Counted from the first letter of the stretch, positions 1 through 12,314 are shown. The stretch: DNA of 64,000 bases from Mytilus edulis (GCF_963676685.1 NC_092353.1:6848207-6912206); one strand, 5' to 3'. Numbers and translations are program-made. The notes: generated by a model from the letters alone, not told the origin.

Positions 1-2187
1 CCGGAGAATTGCTCCCTCTGAGGACAACCTTGATCCTCTATTGAAAAACTAACAAATTATTAACAGCAATAATTTAGAAATGAGATTTCACTGCCGACAA
101 CAATTTATCCATCTTTAAACAATTACGTTTCTTTGGCATCTGTCGACGATGTATATATAGAGACTAATAAAAACAGTTCTTTAATACATAAATATTGTCT
201 TTTATATAGCCAATGGTAATTGATCATCTGGTTTCAAATTTCTTCCTTATTAATAGAACTATCAAGATATTATTGCGGTGGTTCATTTTGTACTGAACGT
301 AAATTTTGTAATGTTTGCACGGTTTCAATATTTCTGTTGGAGAACAATGGACAAAACTGCTGTGCACTCTTTGTTTTCTGAATGTTTAGCAGATGCGGTT
401 GTTATATGAAAAAATGTCCTTGACGGGATGCTTAGGCAACTATGAAAGGTATATTTTTGACAATAATGTGTAAATATGTAGCTAATACTTCACTGGTTCT
501 ATTAGACCAATACAGTGAATCCAGTGTTTGATATAATAGGTGTAATACCACCAAATCATGGTACGTCACATCCGGTTGTATACGAAAATAGGTCGAAAAA
601 AATATTCCCTTGGATTGACAGTTGTAAGTAATTAATCCTCCATTTTATTGCAGTAAAACATTTCTGTTTCATAAACATATGTCTTGGGTATTTCAAATCA
701 CTATTATTTTTTTCATTTGAGGTCTATATAATATTTTGTAAACTTGAGGTTACATGGTTCCTACAGCTTGTACACATGTTAGATAAGGGGAGAAATTTGA
801 TTGGTTAACTTCCAGTGATGGTTATTTTATTGTATGCAATGAAATGTTATGTGAAAAATGAAAAAAAATTATAGTGTTGGACAGGATAAAACCTTACTCA
901 TGCCAAGTATTTCTTTATTTGAAACAAAGATAACGTCTGCAAATTTTTTGGAAAAGTGTTAATTTAGCAAAGACTAATAGGGGAACTTCAATAGTGATAT
1001 TACACCTATAGCACTTGAGAAAATAGCCAGCCCGAAAAACTGTCACCGATCTTGACATATCATGTTGACTCTGAGCTTATTGTATAAATAATAATTTTCA
1101 TAAAGACTATAAATAATTTAACACTTTTATCATATTTGTGCCTTTCAAAGACTCACATCGATATACATAAGATCTTTGCATATCATATACTATCTGACAC
1201 AGAGTAGATTCATGCGAGTACACACAGTTTCTGGTAAGTTCAAAGCCAGTAACAACTTATAAAAAACATGCATCTAAGACTTAAATATCAACCAGTACAC
1301 ATCCAACAACCAATGAATTTAGTGTAAAAAGTCATTAACAGTCAACGAAAAACATGACCTTGTGCAATGCCAATGCCAGATACAGGTATCTTCTTTTTTT
1401 TGTAATGATAAAATCAATATTAATACTAATAACAACAATATTCAAAGATCTAATTATAATGTTGATTTCAATTGGTAACGTTTTAGAATAAGTTCATTTA
1501 ATGGATCTATGAGTTTAGCCATGTTGTAATTAAGATTTAATTTCCCAGCTCGGTAACAACGTAACATCTCCGTACAAATAGGAATGTGTTATCCTGTTAA
1601 AAATAGTTTTCCACATATAATATCAAATTTCTAAACCAAATCTTTATATCTTGAGGAATTTAGTACATGTTTGAAGTAATTTAGGTAACGAAATCCAAAA
1701 TTTTAAATTTAACTCGTATAAATGCAAGACTTAAATTGATTACACGAACTAACTGTTTAACTGCGAAAATTCAGTCTAGAATTTAGCGAGAGTCCTACAT
1801 CATAAATGTGTTAGTGTAGATCTGATTCCTAGTTGAGTGTTCTGAATATTCTTTTAGACTAAAATGCACACTTTAGTGATATATAAAAATACCTAAGCTC
1901 TACTTTTGCAGGCATCTGCTTCACAGAGTCATCGTCAACAATTGGCTCTTGTTTTCCTAATATATATATACTAACACTATAACAAGAAACAAGATAACCA
2001 AAATAAATGAGCAACTCGCTTTCATCGTATGTTGAATGAATTCTGAAAATCTCTTAAACAATCCTAAGTGCAATAACAGTCATAAAAGAAACGTGACTTT
2101 CATTTCTAAAATTATTTGTAATCTACTGAACTAGACAGTCTTATCTCAGTTCTTGTCTTTAGGGGTTATATTTTATTTAATAGCAAC
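1..2187. other. 5' flank of the C1q gene, mostly unassigned
   Basis: A+T-rich sequence with no ORF of note on either strand. It holds one repeat fragment (about 1230-1387) and a short TA-rich run near 1960-1972. A possible TATA-like stretch lies within 30 bases of the start codon at 2188, but the region is so A+T rich that I do not call a promoter. Confidence 0.5.
1230..1387 (+). repeat. Fragment of dispersed repeat family R1 (distal part)
   Basis: This stretch matches the distal part of the R1 copy at 10323-10985. Both share 'AACAACTTATAAAAAA', 'CATGCATCTAAGAC' and 'AACATGACCTTGT' in the same order and spacing. Other R1 copies in the window are reverse-oriented (13120-13757, 58815-59450). 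Confidence 0.7.
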
Positions 2188-2350
2188 ATGTTGTTGTGTG
2201 TAGTTTGTCTGCTTTGTATTGTTTTTACCAGTTCCACTGATCAGGAGCTTCACACGTTAATCCAAAGAATGGAAAAGAAAATTGCAATGCTGGAAATGGA
2301 ATTGTCCGACTTGCGATTATGGAAATCAGACATTGAAAAAAACTCTAAAG
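2188..2350 (+). CDS. C1q-domain protein, exon 1 (signal peptide and coiled coil)
   Basis: First exon of a two-exon secreted C1q-domain protein; the second exon is 9656-10122. The start is the only in-frame ATG that gives a signal peptide: a hydrophobic run of about 15 residues (LLCVVCLLCIVF) followed by S/T residues. Next come heptad-like leucines and charged residues (LIQRMEKKIAMLEMELSDL), a short coiled coil of the kind that trimerises these proteins. The exon ends at an AAAG|GTAATG donor at 2350/2351 in phase 1. Reading on past it gives a low-complexity tail and a stop, which supports splicing. Joined to exon 2 the protein is 209 residues. The family serves as pattern-recognition lectin-like immune factors in bivalves (known of the family); the ligand of this member is unknown. 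Confidence 0.85.
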
Positions 2351-2479
2351 GTAATGGAGCTTTTACCAGACAAAAGTTGAGGTTAAAGTATACATTAGGC
2401 CGTTAGTTTTTCTTTTTTGATTTGTTTCACATTGTTCATGTCGATGTCATTTGTAATAGATAATTCAATATGAGTTATA

Positions 2480-4245
2480 ATTCTTTATTTTTGATATTGG
2501 TACGTTTACCTATAACTGCTTTTATCTTACCTCTGATACATTTCTATGAATATGATTGGTTACCGTGGAGAATATGTATATTCCAAATTAGGTTAGTAGG
2601 GAGAAGGGGCTTATTTCAGTACCTGCTAGTAGAGGAGTTACGACTTTGGCACTATTTGCTTATTTGAATTATTGAAAGTTCTGTTTAATAATGTTATATC
2701 AAGATTTCTGATATAAAATTATTATTGTTGACATTATTTTTTTTGTGCAGACCAATTAAAGTAGGTTCTTAAAATTGAACACTTGAACACTTTAATATAA
2801 ACATAAGAAGATGTAGCATGATTACAAATGAGATAACAAATAAAGATTGTCGGCAAGATGAATTCGTTACATAGTGTGCCAGTGACCTTATACGATATAT
2901 ACAGGGTCAGTAAATCCCAGTAAATTCCATATGGGGTTTGAGCTTCGCCCTCATCCCGTATGACACTTATTGACCCTGTATATATCGTATTAGGTCACTA
3001 ACACACTCTGTAACTAATATTATCTTACGTCCTATACATTTCTAGGAATATGATTAGTTAAAAGCGTCCGCGTGGAGACCGTGTATATTTCATATTAGGT
3101 TAGTAGGGAGGCGGGGCTTAATTCATACACGGTAAGTAGTGGTGTTACGTCCCTTTATATTCCATATTAAGTAAAAAGGGAGGCGGGGCTTATTTCATAC
3201 ACGGTTAGTAGTGGTGTAAGGTTCCTTTATAAAAACAAAAAGGTACTGAGAAAAAATCTTAAAGGTTTCAACAGACAAAGAAATTGATGATTAAGATGGA
3301 AATAAATTCATAAAACACGTTTAAACTTAACAAGTCGTTATTGTTTGCATCTGTTTTTGTAGAATCAATGGAAGTAGTTTCGTAATGCTTACAAAATGGA
3401 AAACTAATAAAAAAAAGTCTTGCTCATTTTGATAGGTCACTAGTCTAAATTTCACACGTTAAGATAGTCGGTAAGATAAATTCGTTACATAGTGTGCTAG
3501 TGACGTAATACGGTATAAAATTATTATTGTTGACATTATTTTTTTTGTGCAGACCAATTCAAGTAGGTTATAATAAAATTGAACACTTGGACACTTTAAT
3601 ATAAACATAAGAAGATGTAGTGTGACTGCAAATGAGACCAGAAATATAGATAGTCGGCAAGATGAATTCGTTACATAGTGTGCTAGTGACCTTATACAAT
3701 ATATACAGGGTAAGTAAATCCCAGTAAATTCCATATGGGGTTTGAGCTTCGTCCTCATCCCGTATGACACTTATTGACCCTGTATATATCGTATTAGGTC
3801 ACTAACACACTATGTAACGAATTTATCTTACCGACTATCTTTACGTGTGAAATTTAGACTAGTGACCTACCAAAATGAGTAGACTTTTTTTTTATTAGTC
3901 TTCAATACTGTTAGCATTACGAAACTACTTCCATTGATCCTACAAAAACAGATGCCAACAATAAAAACTTGTTAGGTTTAAACGTGTGTTATGAATTTAT
4001 TTCCATCTTAATCATCAATGTCTTCGTCTGTTGAAACCTTTAAGATTTTTTCTCAGTACCGTTTTGTTTTTAAAAAGGGACGTAACACCACTACCAACCG
4101 TGTATGAAATAAGCCCCGCCTCCCTTCTTACCTAATATGGAATATAAAGGGACGTAACACCACTACTAACCGTGTATGAAATATACACGTCTCCACGCGG
4201 ACGCTTTTAAACAATCATAAACCTAGAAATGTATAGGAGGTAAGA
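2480..4245. repeat. Foldback/palindrome complex with nested direct and inverted repeats
   Basis: Two long arms, about 3030-3500 and 3800-4240, are imperfect reverse complements. They share 'AGCGTCCGCGTGGAGAC', 'GGGAGGCGGGGCTTA' and 'AAGCGTCCGC' in inverted order. The spacer between the arms (about 3518-3815) is a direct copy of the segment just outside the left arm (about 2717-3016). Each of those copies is itself a small palindrome: 2882-2911 pairs with 2968-2998 ('ATATATACAGGGTCA' against 'TGACCCTGTATATAT'). A more diverged copy of the arm start lies at 2480-2660. No transposase ORF is present. The organisation is that of a non-autonomous foldback element or a tandem inverted duplication. 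Confidence 0.75.
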
Positions 4246-5394
4246 TAATATCAAATATTTCAGTTTACTTATATAAATTAATAAACCGAGGTCATTTAAA
4301 AATCGGATGATCGATGGTACAAAGATATGTATACTGTGAATGGTTCTTTTAAATTTTTTCAAAAGAATAAGCTCAGTAGAAAAGTCAACATTGACCATCT
4401 GAACATACATGTTCTTACACCCCAGTTCTTTTGTTTGCTTTATAGTTTCTATTTCTGAAACAAGTGCAAGTTTAATAGATCTATTGTTACGAATAACTAT
4501 TGAGTTCGACCACAGGGTGTGACGAGCGGGTTTTCTGGAAACCCCTGCTTCAGCATCCTAAAAACTTAGTCCATTGTTATTCATGACAATATAAATTGAT
4601 TATTTTTTTAAATAGCATAAGATCATAAGAAATTACTTATAGTGTTCACTGCAAATTGGATCTCAATATTAAAAAAACTAATATTAGGTATCTATTTTGA
4701 ACACAAAAACAAATCCTTTAAATACGCCTTTGCTCGAAGGAAGGTAATTGTTTGTATCCCAGTCATATCTATACTTTTAAACGAGAAGACCTCATTTTGT
4801 GTGTCGCTACTCTTTCTTCCACGATAAATTAATCATCATGCCTCTGTGTTCTATATGTAACATGCATAGTCGCATTTGTCATCCATTCTTATGATTATTC
4901 AGATTGAGTTATTTTTGGAGAAAGACGACAAAAAAGGAGTCCGGATATTGATTCCGTCATCAGACTGACTTTTAGTCAAAGATAAGACTTCCGGTTTGAA
5001 ACATGCACAAGTGCAACCAATCGTATGATAGATAACAAAACTGAAAAATAAATAAGCCAATCAGATCGTTCTCCATATCATGGTGTTTAGAACGCAAGAA
5101 CCACAACTATTATACCTCCTTAGAGTGGACAATTATTTTTCGCGTTTATCTACATGTAAATTACGATTATACTACTTTAATATATAGAGACTCTCTGTAT
5201 TCTGTCTACTGTTTTCTTTGAAATGATTACTTTTTAAGGGGTCATACCAGTTGCATATATATTAAAATAAGTAAAACATGTGGAGACAAGAATGTGTCCA
5301 TAGTACACGGATGCCACATCGGCAATATATGTAATAGGTTTCGAGTTGATTGGACTTCAACTTAATCAAAAACTACCTCGACCAAACACTTTAA

Positions 5395-5500
5395 CCTGAA
5401 GCGGGACAGACGGACGAACGAACAAACTCACGAACGCACGGAGCACGGATACACAGACTAGAAAACCCTGATAATGCCCATAAATGGGGCATACAAAACA
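5395..5500 (+). repeat. Dispersed repeat fragment ending in a small hairpin
   Basis: A run of 'GGACGAACGAACAAACTC'-type short repeats is followed by 'ATGCCCATAAATGGGGCAT', a perfect short hairpin. A diverged relative with a similar ending lies near 41650-41745. I recognise this as a common mussel repeat from recall only. Confidence 0.45.
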
Positions 5501-5639
5501 TATTGTTGAAAGTGAAAGTAGTGATTTGGCAAAAATGAAATGAAAGTAGGGAGAGATTTGAGGGAGGCAGGACCTTTTTCGGGACGTCGGGATCGGGTGT
5601 TTTTATGCTTAGGGGGATCCGGGAATATATTTGTCGATT

Positions 5640-5760
5640 TCGGGATTTCGGGATATGAATTTCTTTAAATTCCACATCAAGCTGTAGATGCCCGCGATTT
5701 CGCGGGTGTGTTCTAGTGTCTATATACGAAAGCATTGATCTAAATAATAAAAGGAATTCT
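5640..5760 (-). repeat. Dispersed repeat R9, reverse copy
   Basis: The core 'CGCGATTTCGCGGGTGTGTT' reads on the minus strand as an AACACACCCGCGAAATCGCG-type start. That is the same edge as the plus-oriented copies at 56080 and 63637. Its GC-rich palindromic edge stands out against the A+T-rich surroundings. Confidence 0.6.
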
Positions 5761-6671
5761 AACTCCTGGACCCCCTTGGTTGCCCAGTTGCGGATCCGGG
5801 GGTTGAAAATCCCCATTTTTGAACGATCAATGCATATATAGTAATGGTAAGAAACCTCCCCCCCCTTTTCTATTGAGTTGGGTCCCCTTTAAAAATGAAT
5901 TAATCATCCCCTGATTTACCCCAAAAAGGGAGTTCATGGATATTCAATCTGTGTCTTTGTATGTTGATCCAGTCTGTTCCTCGGGTTTCTATGTTTGTTT
6001 ATTCTCGTGAAGAGGGGATAAACCGTAAGATATAAAATACAGATATGATTACATTTATTAAACTGATACAGGTTTGTACCTTTGGTAATAATATTGCCTT
6101 TATCTTTAGTCTCCTCTACAAAATCCAACGTTTGCCACAAAATGTCCATATTGACAACTGCATTCAAGAAGCATAATGTATTTTGTTTGGTAATAAGATT
6201 ACACGAAAAGAAACGGTCAACCTTGACCTGATTCATATTTGCACATGGATTTAACTGGAATATGCAAAACAGCAACTTTTACATTTGTACAATATACTCA
6301 CTTGTCAAAATTTGCTGATGCTAACGCTGATGATGAGGATGAGGATGATGCATTGCACTAGACCGATACGCTAAACAAATTTATCGTGCCATTTTCACTA
6401 GTAAAACTAGTCGAAAAGCCCAATCTTATTATTCTAACTTCGATCCAGCCAGACTATAATATTACTCAGCTCCTTTGTTCTACCAGGGGCGATCTGAGCC
6501 GGATCACCCCTACCAGATCATCCCAGTTAGAGTTTCCTTGTTCTGCATGCTTGTCTTTGTTCTGTAACTTTTTGGCGGGAATGACTTATTAACAAAAAAA
6601 CTTAGAATTAATTATTGAGAAAAGACACAATTTCAAAATTTATGTAAAACAAATCCATTGTCAATGCTTGG

Positions 6672-6746
6672 ATTCGAACTCAAAACCTTTAGCATATCAA
6701 CCCACGCCACATACCCCTAAACCAGGACGACTGGATACCAACTAAG
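6672..6746 (-). repeat. tRNA-like SINE remnant
   Basis: On the minus strand an A-box-like TGGTTTAGGGG is followed about 45 bases later by a B-box-like GAGTTCGAATCC. The order and spacing are those of an internal RNA polymerase III promoter. The arms do not fold into a convincing cloverleaf, so this is a tRNA-derived SINE remnant, not a tRNA gene. Confidence 0.4.
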
Positions 6747-7010
6747 TGTTATTTTACATACTAAAAGGAAGCAAGATATTTTCATAAGTGGGGACGAGTT
6801 GGCAGACCTTTATTCAAAGGGATTTTACCCTTTTCGAAATTAAAGCGAGTCGTCAGACTGATTGTTTAATGGTATCTAACCCATTTTATAGGTGGGGCGA
6901 GTTGGTAATCAAACAGTGGGACGATTTTTAAAAAAAGCAGCGATTTAATGTGGGCCGATTGGTTAGTCGGGCGAGTTTACATGATGTCAAAATTAAACAT
7001 CGTGTTCAGG

Positions 7011-9273
7011 GTACCACTTATCAATTTAAAATACTAAAAAAAGTTTTCAAATTTTAGATTTTTGAAATTTTGATCAAAGTTTTAAAATATCAAAATTTCA
7101 AACATTTGAAAAATTTTGAAATTTTGAAATATTCACCAAATAGATAAAATTGCAAAAAAAATTTTTTAATTTTTTATCGATTGCATGACGATCATATATT
7201 GCCTTTCATAAGTGCTTAAAGTTTAAAGTATTGATCCGGAAGGAATACTGAATGTATTGTGTCGCCATGAACGTTACATGCTATCCACGAACGTGAGAGG
7301 TTGTTTGTATCTTTTTGACAATTCTATCCTCTATACACGCTGAATTTGAGAGTAAGATCAGATATAAGTAGCTTGGAGGTTGAATACATTTTTTTACATT
7401 TAAACCATTTACCAGTAAACGTAGACCAGAAACATTAAGCCTGTATATTTATATGATAGTTGCCGCTATACATTAAGCGCCCATCTATCCATTTGTATAT
7501 GGGTGTCAACATTTTTGAAATGGTTATTTGAAAACAATTTTTAAAAGTTCATATCAACGATAATAATAGGATAGGATCAAGTTGAGGTGACCAATCGAGA
7601 TGGTAATCTTTAATGGAATCGGAAATATAAATATTGTCACTAAGGTGACACTATATTTAACTTTAACTTCAATGTTAGTACATTTTTCAGGTGCAGCTCC
7701 ATGAATTTAAAAATGTGGCCTAAGCCCTAGTTAGAAAACGTAAGGACCGATTCTTGTTAAACGGATATGCATTTATCATATACACTGTATGTAGTTCCGT
7801 AAGTGCTCGGTGGTCCCCCAAACCCGCCTCTGTTTTTAGATAGCGACTAAAAGGAAACGGAATATTTTTGCATCAATAGATAGTTCCGTATTTATTATCT
7901 GCGCATTTTAAAGTTATTTGCGCACAATCAACTTTGAGCAAGGAACAAGTAAGTTCGGACATATGAACGCTGAATTTTAAGGTAAGCATTTACCTGCGGA
8001 ACGCTGAAAACTGAATATTTGAAAGTCAAGAAAAATATAAGAACTTGAACTATTGAAAAGGTTGATAGTCGTAGTCTAAGGGAGCAACCATTGACCTTAA
8101 AAAATGGGATATTTTTTTGTGTCGATGTGAAAATTTTGTTATCGCGCAAACTATTTCTTTTAGTTTTTAAACGCTATCAATCAAATTATTTGGTTCAAAA
8201 TTTAAAACTATAAGGTATTGGAAAAATCTGGATTTTGTTTTGTCATTTGCTTGAACAGAATATTTCCTTCATCAAATTGGGGATCAAGTAATTGTTTTTT
8301 TTGGGAGGGAAACCGTACTTGAAGTTAAACGGTGGTTCCCTGACTAGGACCCATCCTTTTCAAATTCATTGATCTGTACCTGAATAATGCACCATTATTG
8401 AAGCCCCCTGTGGAAGTATCCAAGTCATATCAAGTACACCTTAATGAAAATATCTATATTTCCGATTCTCAAATATATTACCATTTATCGCTGATATGAA
8501 CTTTCAAAAATTTCAATTTTCCAAATGCCGACACCTACAAACTAATCGTTCTGGTTTTGTAAAAGCTGAATACATTCATATCATATATTACGTTTATCAT
8601 AAACATTATTTTCAGCCTGCATAGTGATGTAATAGTTGCTGCTGTACATTAAGCCCAATCTAGCCAAAAAATGTTTTTTTTTTATTAAAGCTTAAAGATG
8701 ATCGTTCAAAATGTACATTTAATGCTTTCATCTGCCGACATGAATGCATGCAGATAGTAAGAAGTCATTAATTATAAGCAAAATCAAAAAAATACACGCG
8801 TATATTGAGCCATTTTATTGCTTAAAGTTTAGTAAAAGTATATACATAATCAACCCTACCAGACAATTTGTAACTGCGAGTTCATCAGTATTCACTGTAA
8901 CTCTTAAACGATGGTCGCTGGGAAAAACCAAATAGTTCTGAATAGAAGTATTCGTTTCGTTCCACCTTTATTACGTTTCGTAGTTTACAGGTACCCCTCT
9001 ATTCGACCCTTTTCTATTTTTGAACTTTCAAAAAGCGAAATAATCAAGACTGCACGTTAAGTTTATTACTTTCAAAGTTTGATCAAATATCTAACCTATC
9101 AAATATTAAAACGTTATTTAGAATTTTGAATTTTTTTTTAACCATTTGGTGAACATTTCAAAAGTTCAAAATTGTTCAAATGTTTGAAATTTTGATATTT
9201 TAAAACTTTGATTAAAATTTCAAAAATCTAAAATTTATAACTTTTTAATATGTTGAATTGAAAAGTGTTGCAC
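7011..9273. mobile_element. 2.3 kb inverted-repeat element without a transposase
   Basis: The terminal arms, about 7011-7141 and 9135-9273, are inverted copies about 130 bp long. Both contain 'TTTTAGATTTTTGAAATTTT', 'CAAAGTTTTAAAATATC' and 'TTCACCAAAT' in matching inverted order. Inside, a second inverted pair (about 7490-7560 and 8480-8545) and a direct pair ('ACATTAAGC' context near 7440-7480 and 8605-8655) are found. No ORF longer than 75 codons with protein character is present. I could not define a target duplication because the arm ends are diverged. It is probably an old non-autonomous DNA transposon or foldback element. Confidence 0.65.
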
Positions 9274-9528
9274 GGACCGTCATACAGGTTATATATTATA
9301 TAATTATATATAAAGTATGTTATAAATAGTTGTGTCGCGTTCTAAACTAGATTTTATGAATTGTAAATGCTTTTTCGTCTAACAGCTGGGATGTAAAATA
9401 GTTATCCAATTCGACCATCGGGGTGATCTGACACTGACACACCGCGTCCGTGGGATAACCATTACTGAAAGGTGCGGGCTAAAACATGTGAAAGATCAAA
9501 TTCTAATTTTGATTTCAATGCCTTTAGT

Positions 9529-9600
9529 TTTACCCGCTCTGAGATTAAACCTGCGACCTTCCTCATTCGAGGCGTGCGTGCTCAATACTAGCTAGGAGGC
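9529..9600 (-). repeat. tRNA-like SINE remnant
   Basis: On the minus strand a TAGCTAGTATTGAGC A-box-like segment lies about 35 bases before GGTTTAATCTC, a decayed B box. It is only 55 bases upstream of the C1q exon 2 acceptor. The similarity to tRNA is limited to these boxes, so it is called a degenerate SINE head. Confidence 0.35.
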
Positions 9601-9655
9601 ATACTTATTAATTCATCAAACATTTAATGAAAACAACATATTGTTATTTTTGTAG

Positions 9656-10122
9656 AACACCTTCGAAAAGAAAGACTATTAATGCAACAGGCAGGCTTTG
9701 AATCTGGAGTGGCCTTCTCTGCATACATATCTAAATCGTTCAAAGCTGCGTCTTTTGGAAATAGCAGGGAAATTGTATACGACAAAATTGAGTGTAATGT
9801 TGGAAATGGTTATGATAACAACACTGGAACATTTAGAGCGCCTATTAAAGGAACGTATGCATTTACATGGTCAGTTTGTGGGTCGGGTGTTGATCAAGGC
9901 GAAATAGGAGTTGAAATATTAATAAACAATCAAATTCATGGATCAGTCTGGGTAGATTCAGAGCAAGTTAGTGATGAAGATTGTTCTACCGGGTTTGTTA
10001 TACAAACCCTGAATGCTGGAGATGTTGTTTTTACCAGATCACATTCTACAGGAGCTTTGCAAGGAAGTGTAAGAAGTGATCAGTTCATGAGAACAACATT
10101 CTCAGGATGGGTTTTGTTTTGA
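9656..10122 (+). CDS. C1q-domain protein, exon 2 (C1q globular domain)
   Basis: Second and last exon of the gene starting at 2188. The acceptor TTTTTGTAG ends at 9655 and its phase matches exon 1 (one base plus two). The first residues, EHLRKERLL, extend the coiled coil. The C1q jelly-roll domain covers about residues 70-209 of the joined protein. Family hallmarks are seen in order: GVAFSAYIS, YDKIECNVGNGYDNNTGTF, IKGTYAFTWS, a mid-domain LINN turn, LNAGDVVF and the terminal FSGWVLF. The stop is at 10120-10122 and an AATAAA follows 195 bases later. The total of 209 residues is normal for a bivalve C1q-domain protein with a short coiled coil and no collagen stretch. No breaks are seen, so the gene is likely functional: a secreted, probably trimeric, ligand-binding immune protein (family knowledge). 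Confidence 0.9.
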
Positions 10123-10316
10123 TAAATTGTTTATCACCTCGTTCTTTGTTTATTTTTTAAACGATATGTGATTATATGTCCTAAACACTAGTAAGGATTT
10201 TACTTTTAAATTGATTAATACGAGCTAACAGATGGTTTTTTTAAAAGTCGCATACACTGTTCTTGCTTGTCTGGTTTTTTTATATCCTTGTATTTGTGCT
10301 ATTTTTATTAATTATG

Positions 10317-10322
10317 AATAAA
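10317..10322 (+). promoter_or_regulatory. Polyadenylation signal AATAAA of the C1q gene
   Basis: AATAAA lies 195 bases past the C1q stop codon. The next base starts an R1 repeat, so the 3' end of the transcript may be partly repeat-derived. Confidence 0.5.
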
Positions 10323-10985
10323 ACGAAGATGTGGTATGATTTCCAATGAAACAACTCTCCACAAGAGACCAAAATGACACAGAAATTAACATCTATAGGT
10401 CACCGTACGAACTTCTTCAATGAGAACAGCCCATACCGCATAGTCAGCTATAAAAGGCCCCGAAATGGCAATGTAAACAATCCAAACGAGAAAACTAACG
10501 GCCTTATTTATGTACAAGAAATGAACGAAAAACAAATCAGCAACATATAAACAAACGACAACCACTGAATTACAAGCTCCTGACTTGGAACAGGCACATA
10601 CATACAGAATGTGGCGGGGTTAAACATGTTAGCGGGATCCCAACCCTCCCCTAACCTGTGATAGTAGTATAACAGTACTACATAAGAACGAACTATGAAA
10701 ATCAGTTGAAAAAGGCTTAACTGATCATCAGATGAAAAAAAAAATACAAGTGGACGTGACCGAGTACTTGTACAGCCCAACAACAAAAAGACACTAGGTA
10801 CAGATTTGAGAGTAATCGCTGTTAACTGACAGCTAGTTAAAAGGCACTAACAACTTATAAAAAAGAATCATGCATCTAAGACCAAATTATAAATTCAATG
10901 GATTTAGTGTAAAGACGTCATAAAAATCAGAGAAAAACATGACCTTGTACAATGTCAACATACAGTGTTTTTCTGTTTCCATGTT
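10323..10985 (+). repeat. Dispersed repeat R1, near full-length copy
   Basis: The plus-oriented copy starts GAAGATGTGGTATGATT and runs through 'CAACTCTCCACAAGAGACC', 'ATAAAAGGCCCCGAAATGG', 'GGCGGGGTTAAACATGTT' and 'CATGACCTTGTACAATG'. Reverse copies at 13120-13757 and 58815-59450 keep the same block order. Shorter pieces are listed separately. It has no coding capacity; both-strand ORFs in it are fortuitous. It is a high-copy non-autonomous element typical of mussels (recall). Confidence 0.8.
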
Positions 10986-11039
10986 TGGAATTGAATAAAG
11001 TGTCTTTCAGAAAAACATTTGATTATGTGGTGACATGCC

Positions 11040-11440
11040 TCATTAGATGATATCCTCTCACTACATCATTCAAAGTTTGGTGACTATATTGAACGCATCA
11101 ATCCCTTCGAACTAGGAATAAAGGATACCACATATACTGTTAGGACTAGATATATATCTCATATGATTCGACATTACACAGCTTATGTTTCCAACCGTGA
11201 TTACCTTGATAGATTGCTTGATGGAGTGTAGGTTGCTTTACTTCCAATGGCATTTCCTTGATAGAGACATTCTTCTTAAAAAGAAAGTATTAAAGCAAGG
11301 TTTCAAAGTTTTATAAAGTGAAATGTGTCGATCTCTTCGATCACCAGACCGTAAAGGAATAGCTGGTTTACAGATGACAAAGAATATATGTTCCAATTGT
11401 CGTACTAATACCGTCCTCTTTTTCATTAATATGGCGTCAC
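11040..11440 (+). pseudogene. Penelope-like element remnant (C-terminal piece)
   Basis: A frame starting near 11080 reads GDYIERINPFELGIKDTT and then IRHYTAYVSNRDYLDRLL. This resembles the region after the reverse transcriptase core in Penelope-like elements. A second frame continues FLDRDILLKKKVLKQGFK after an internal deletion. There are several stops and frame changes. A better-preserved relative of the same class is at 20087-21640. The assignment is from recalled family motifs. Confidence 0.45.
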
Positions 11441-12314
11441 CAAATTAGACTTTCCAAGTTAGCTATACTGTGGGTGCAATATATGGAAAGAGTATCTGGT
11501 TGATTTAACTGAGATGACCCCAGGTTTTTGTTGGATTCTTGGCGCTCAGTATCTAATTTACTATGTCGTGTTTTGTAGCCTGTGTTGGTCTTTCGTTTTT
11601 GTTTATGTGAGATTATCATCGACTTATGAGTTTAAATAATCCTTGGACGTATTCAGACTCTTTCTTATTTTAGATCAACTTGACGTTAAGCAACCAACAA
11701 TCAATCAATCAATCTTTTATTAGACTTTTATTAAGCTTTGTTTGAGAAACAATTTTGAGACGTCCTTCGATCTAGGGATACCATTACTTAAAAGAAAGAA
11801 AATCTGAAATAAGTAAGGTATCAATATTTCATCATGTAAAAAATGTATTCAGGATTATTTTCTATCTTAATTTTTTTTAAACTCAGTTACTTTTTTGTTA
11901 ATGTGATGCACATTTCTATTATTTCTTGTAGGCTTTTTTCTTATTAGCATTTCCTTCGTATAATCTCTGTTTTAATCTGTTTGTAGCAATGTGTTTGAAT
12001 TTTTTCTCTTGTTGTGACTCAGCTGGATGGACAGTAAGTTTATGTTCTTAGATTGCTCTATCATTTTGATTCTAATGATTTATCGATCATTTGGGTTTTT
12101 TTTTCAAATATGTTTCAAATCTTTCTTTTTGTTACCTTTAATTAAAATTTCTCATTTTTGTTTTTGTGTTTCTACACTTATGTTGTTTGATACTGTCATT
12201 TGATTATATCTATACGACATTCAGTGTTGTTAAACTTTCAATCATGCAGTATCTACTTTGACTATGTATAATTTCTACCTGAATAGTATTTATCTACTCG
12301 TGTCATTTGTACAG
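11441..12314. other. Unassigned A+T-rich stretch
   Basis: No coding signal. A short piece near 11560-11640 resembles the 3' edge of repeat R4 in reverse. The rest is T-rich low-complexity sequence. Confidence 0.5.

Larger units (their letters stand above)
2351..9655 (+). other. Intron of the C1q gene, packed with inverted repeats
   Basis: The intron is 7.3 kb, with donor GTAATG at 2351 and acceptor TTTTTGTAG ending at 9655. No exon-like coding was found inside. It contains a foldback complex (2480-4245), repeat fragments near 5395-5500 and 5640-5760, two tRNA-like SINE remnants on the minus strand and a 2.3 kb inverted-repeat element (7011-9273). Stretches 4246-5390 and 5761-6671 show nothing recognisable apart from a GATGAG microsatellite patch near 6328-6350. 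Confidence 0.75.

Noticed and set aside
3459..3770. 103-codon minus-strand frame
   Set aside because: It lies wholly inside the foldback repeats and its internal amino-acid repeat comes from the duplicated DNA.
5391..5816. 141-codon minus-strand frame
   Set aside because: It spans two dispersed repeats and a GC-richer patch; no domain or splice context.
5934..6275. 113-codon minus-strand frame in the C1q intron
   Set aside because: No family features, no splice sites joining it to anything, and it lies antisense in an intron.
6672..6746. tRNA gene
   Set aside because: A- and B-box-like segments are present but no cloverleaf forms; called a SINE remnant.
9698..9907. 69-codon frame overlapping the C1q exon
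   Set aside because: Shadow of the C1q coding frame.
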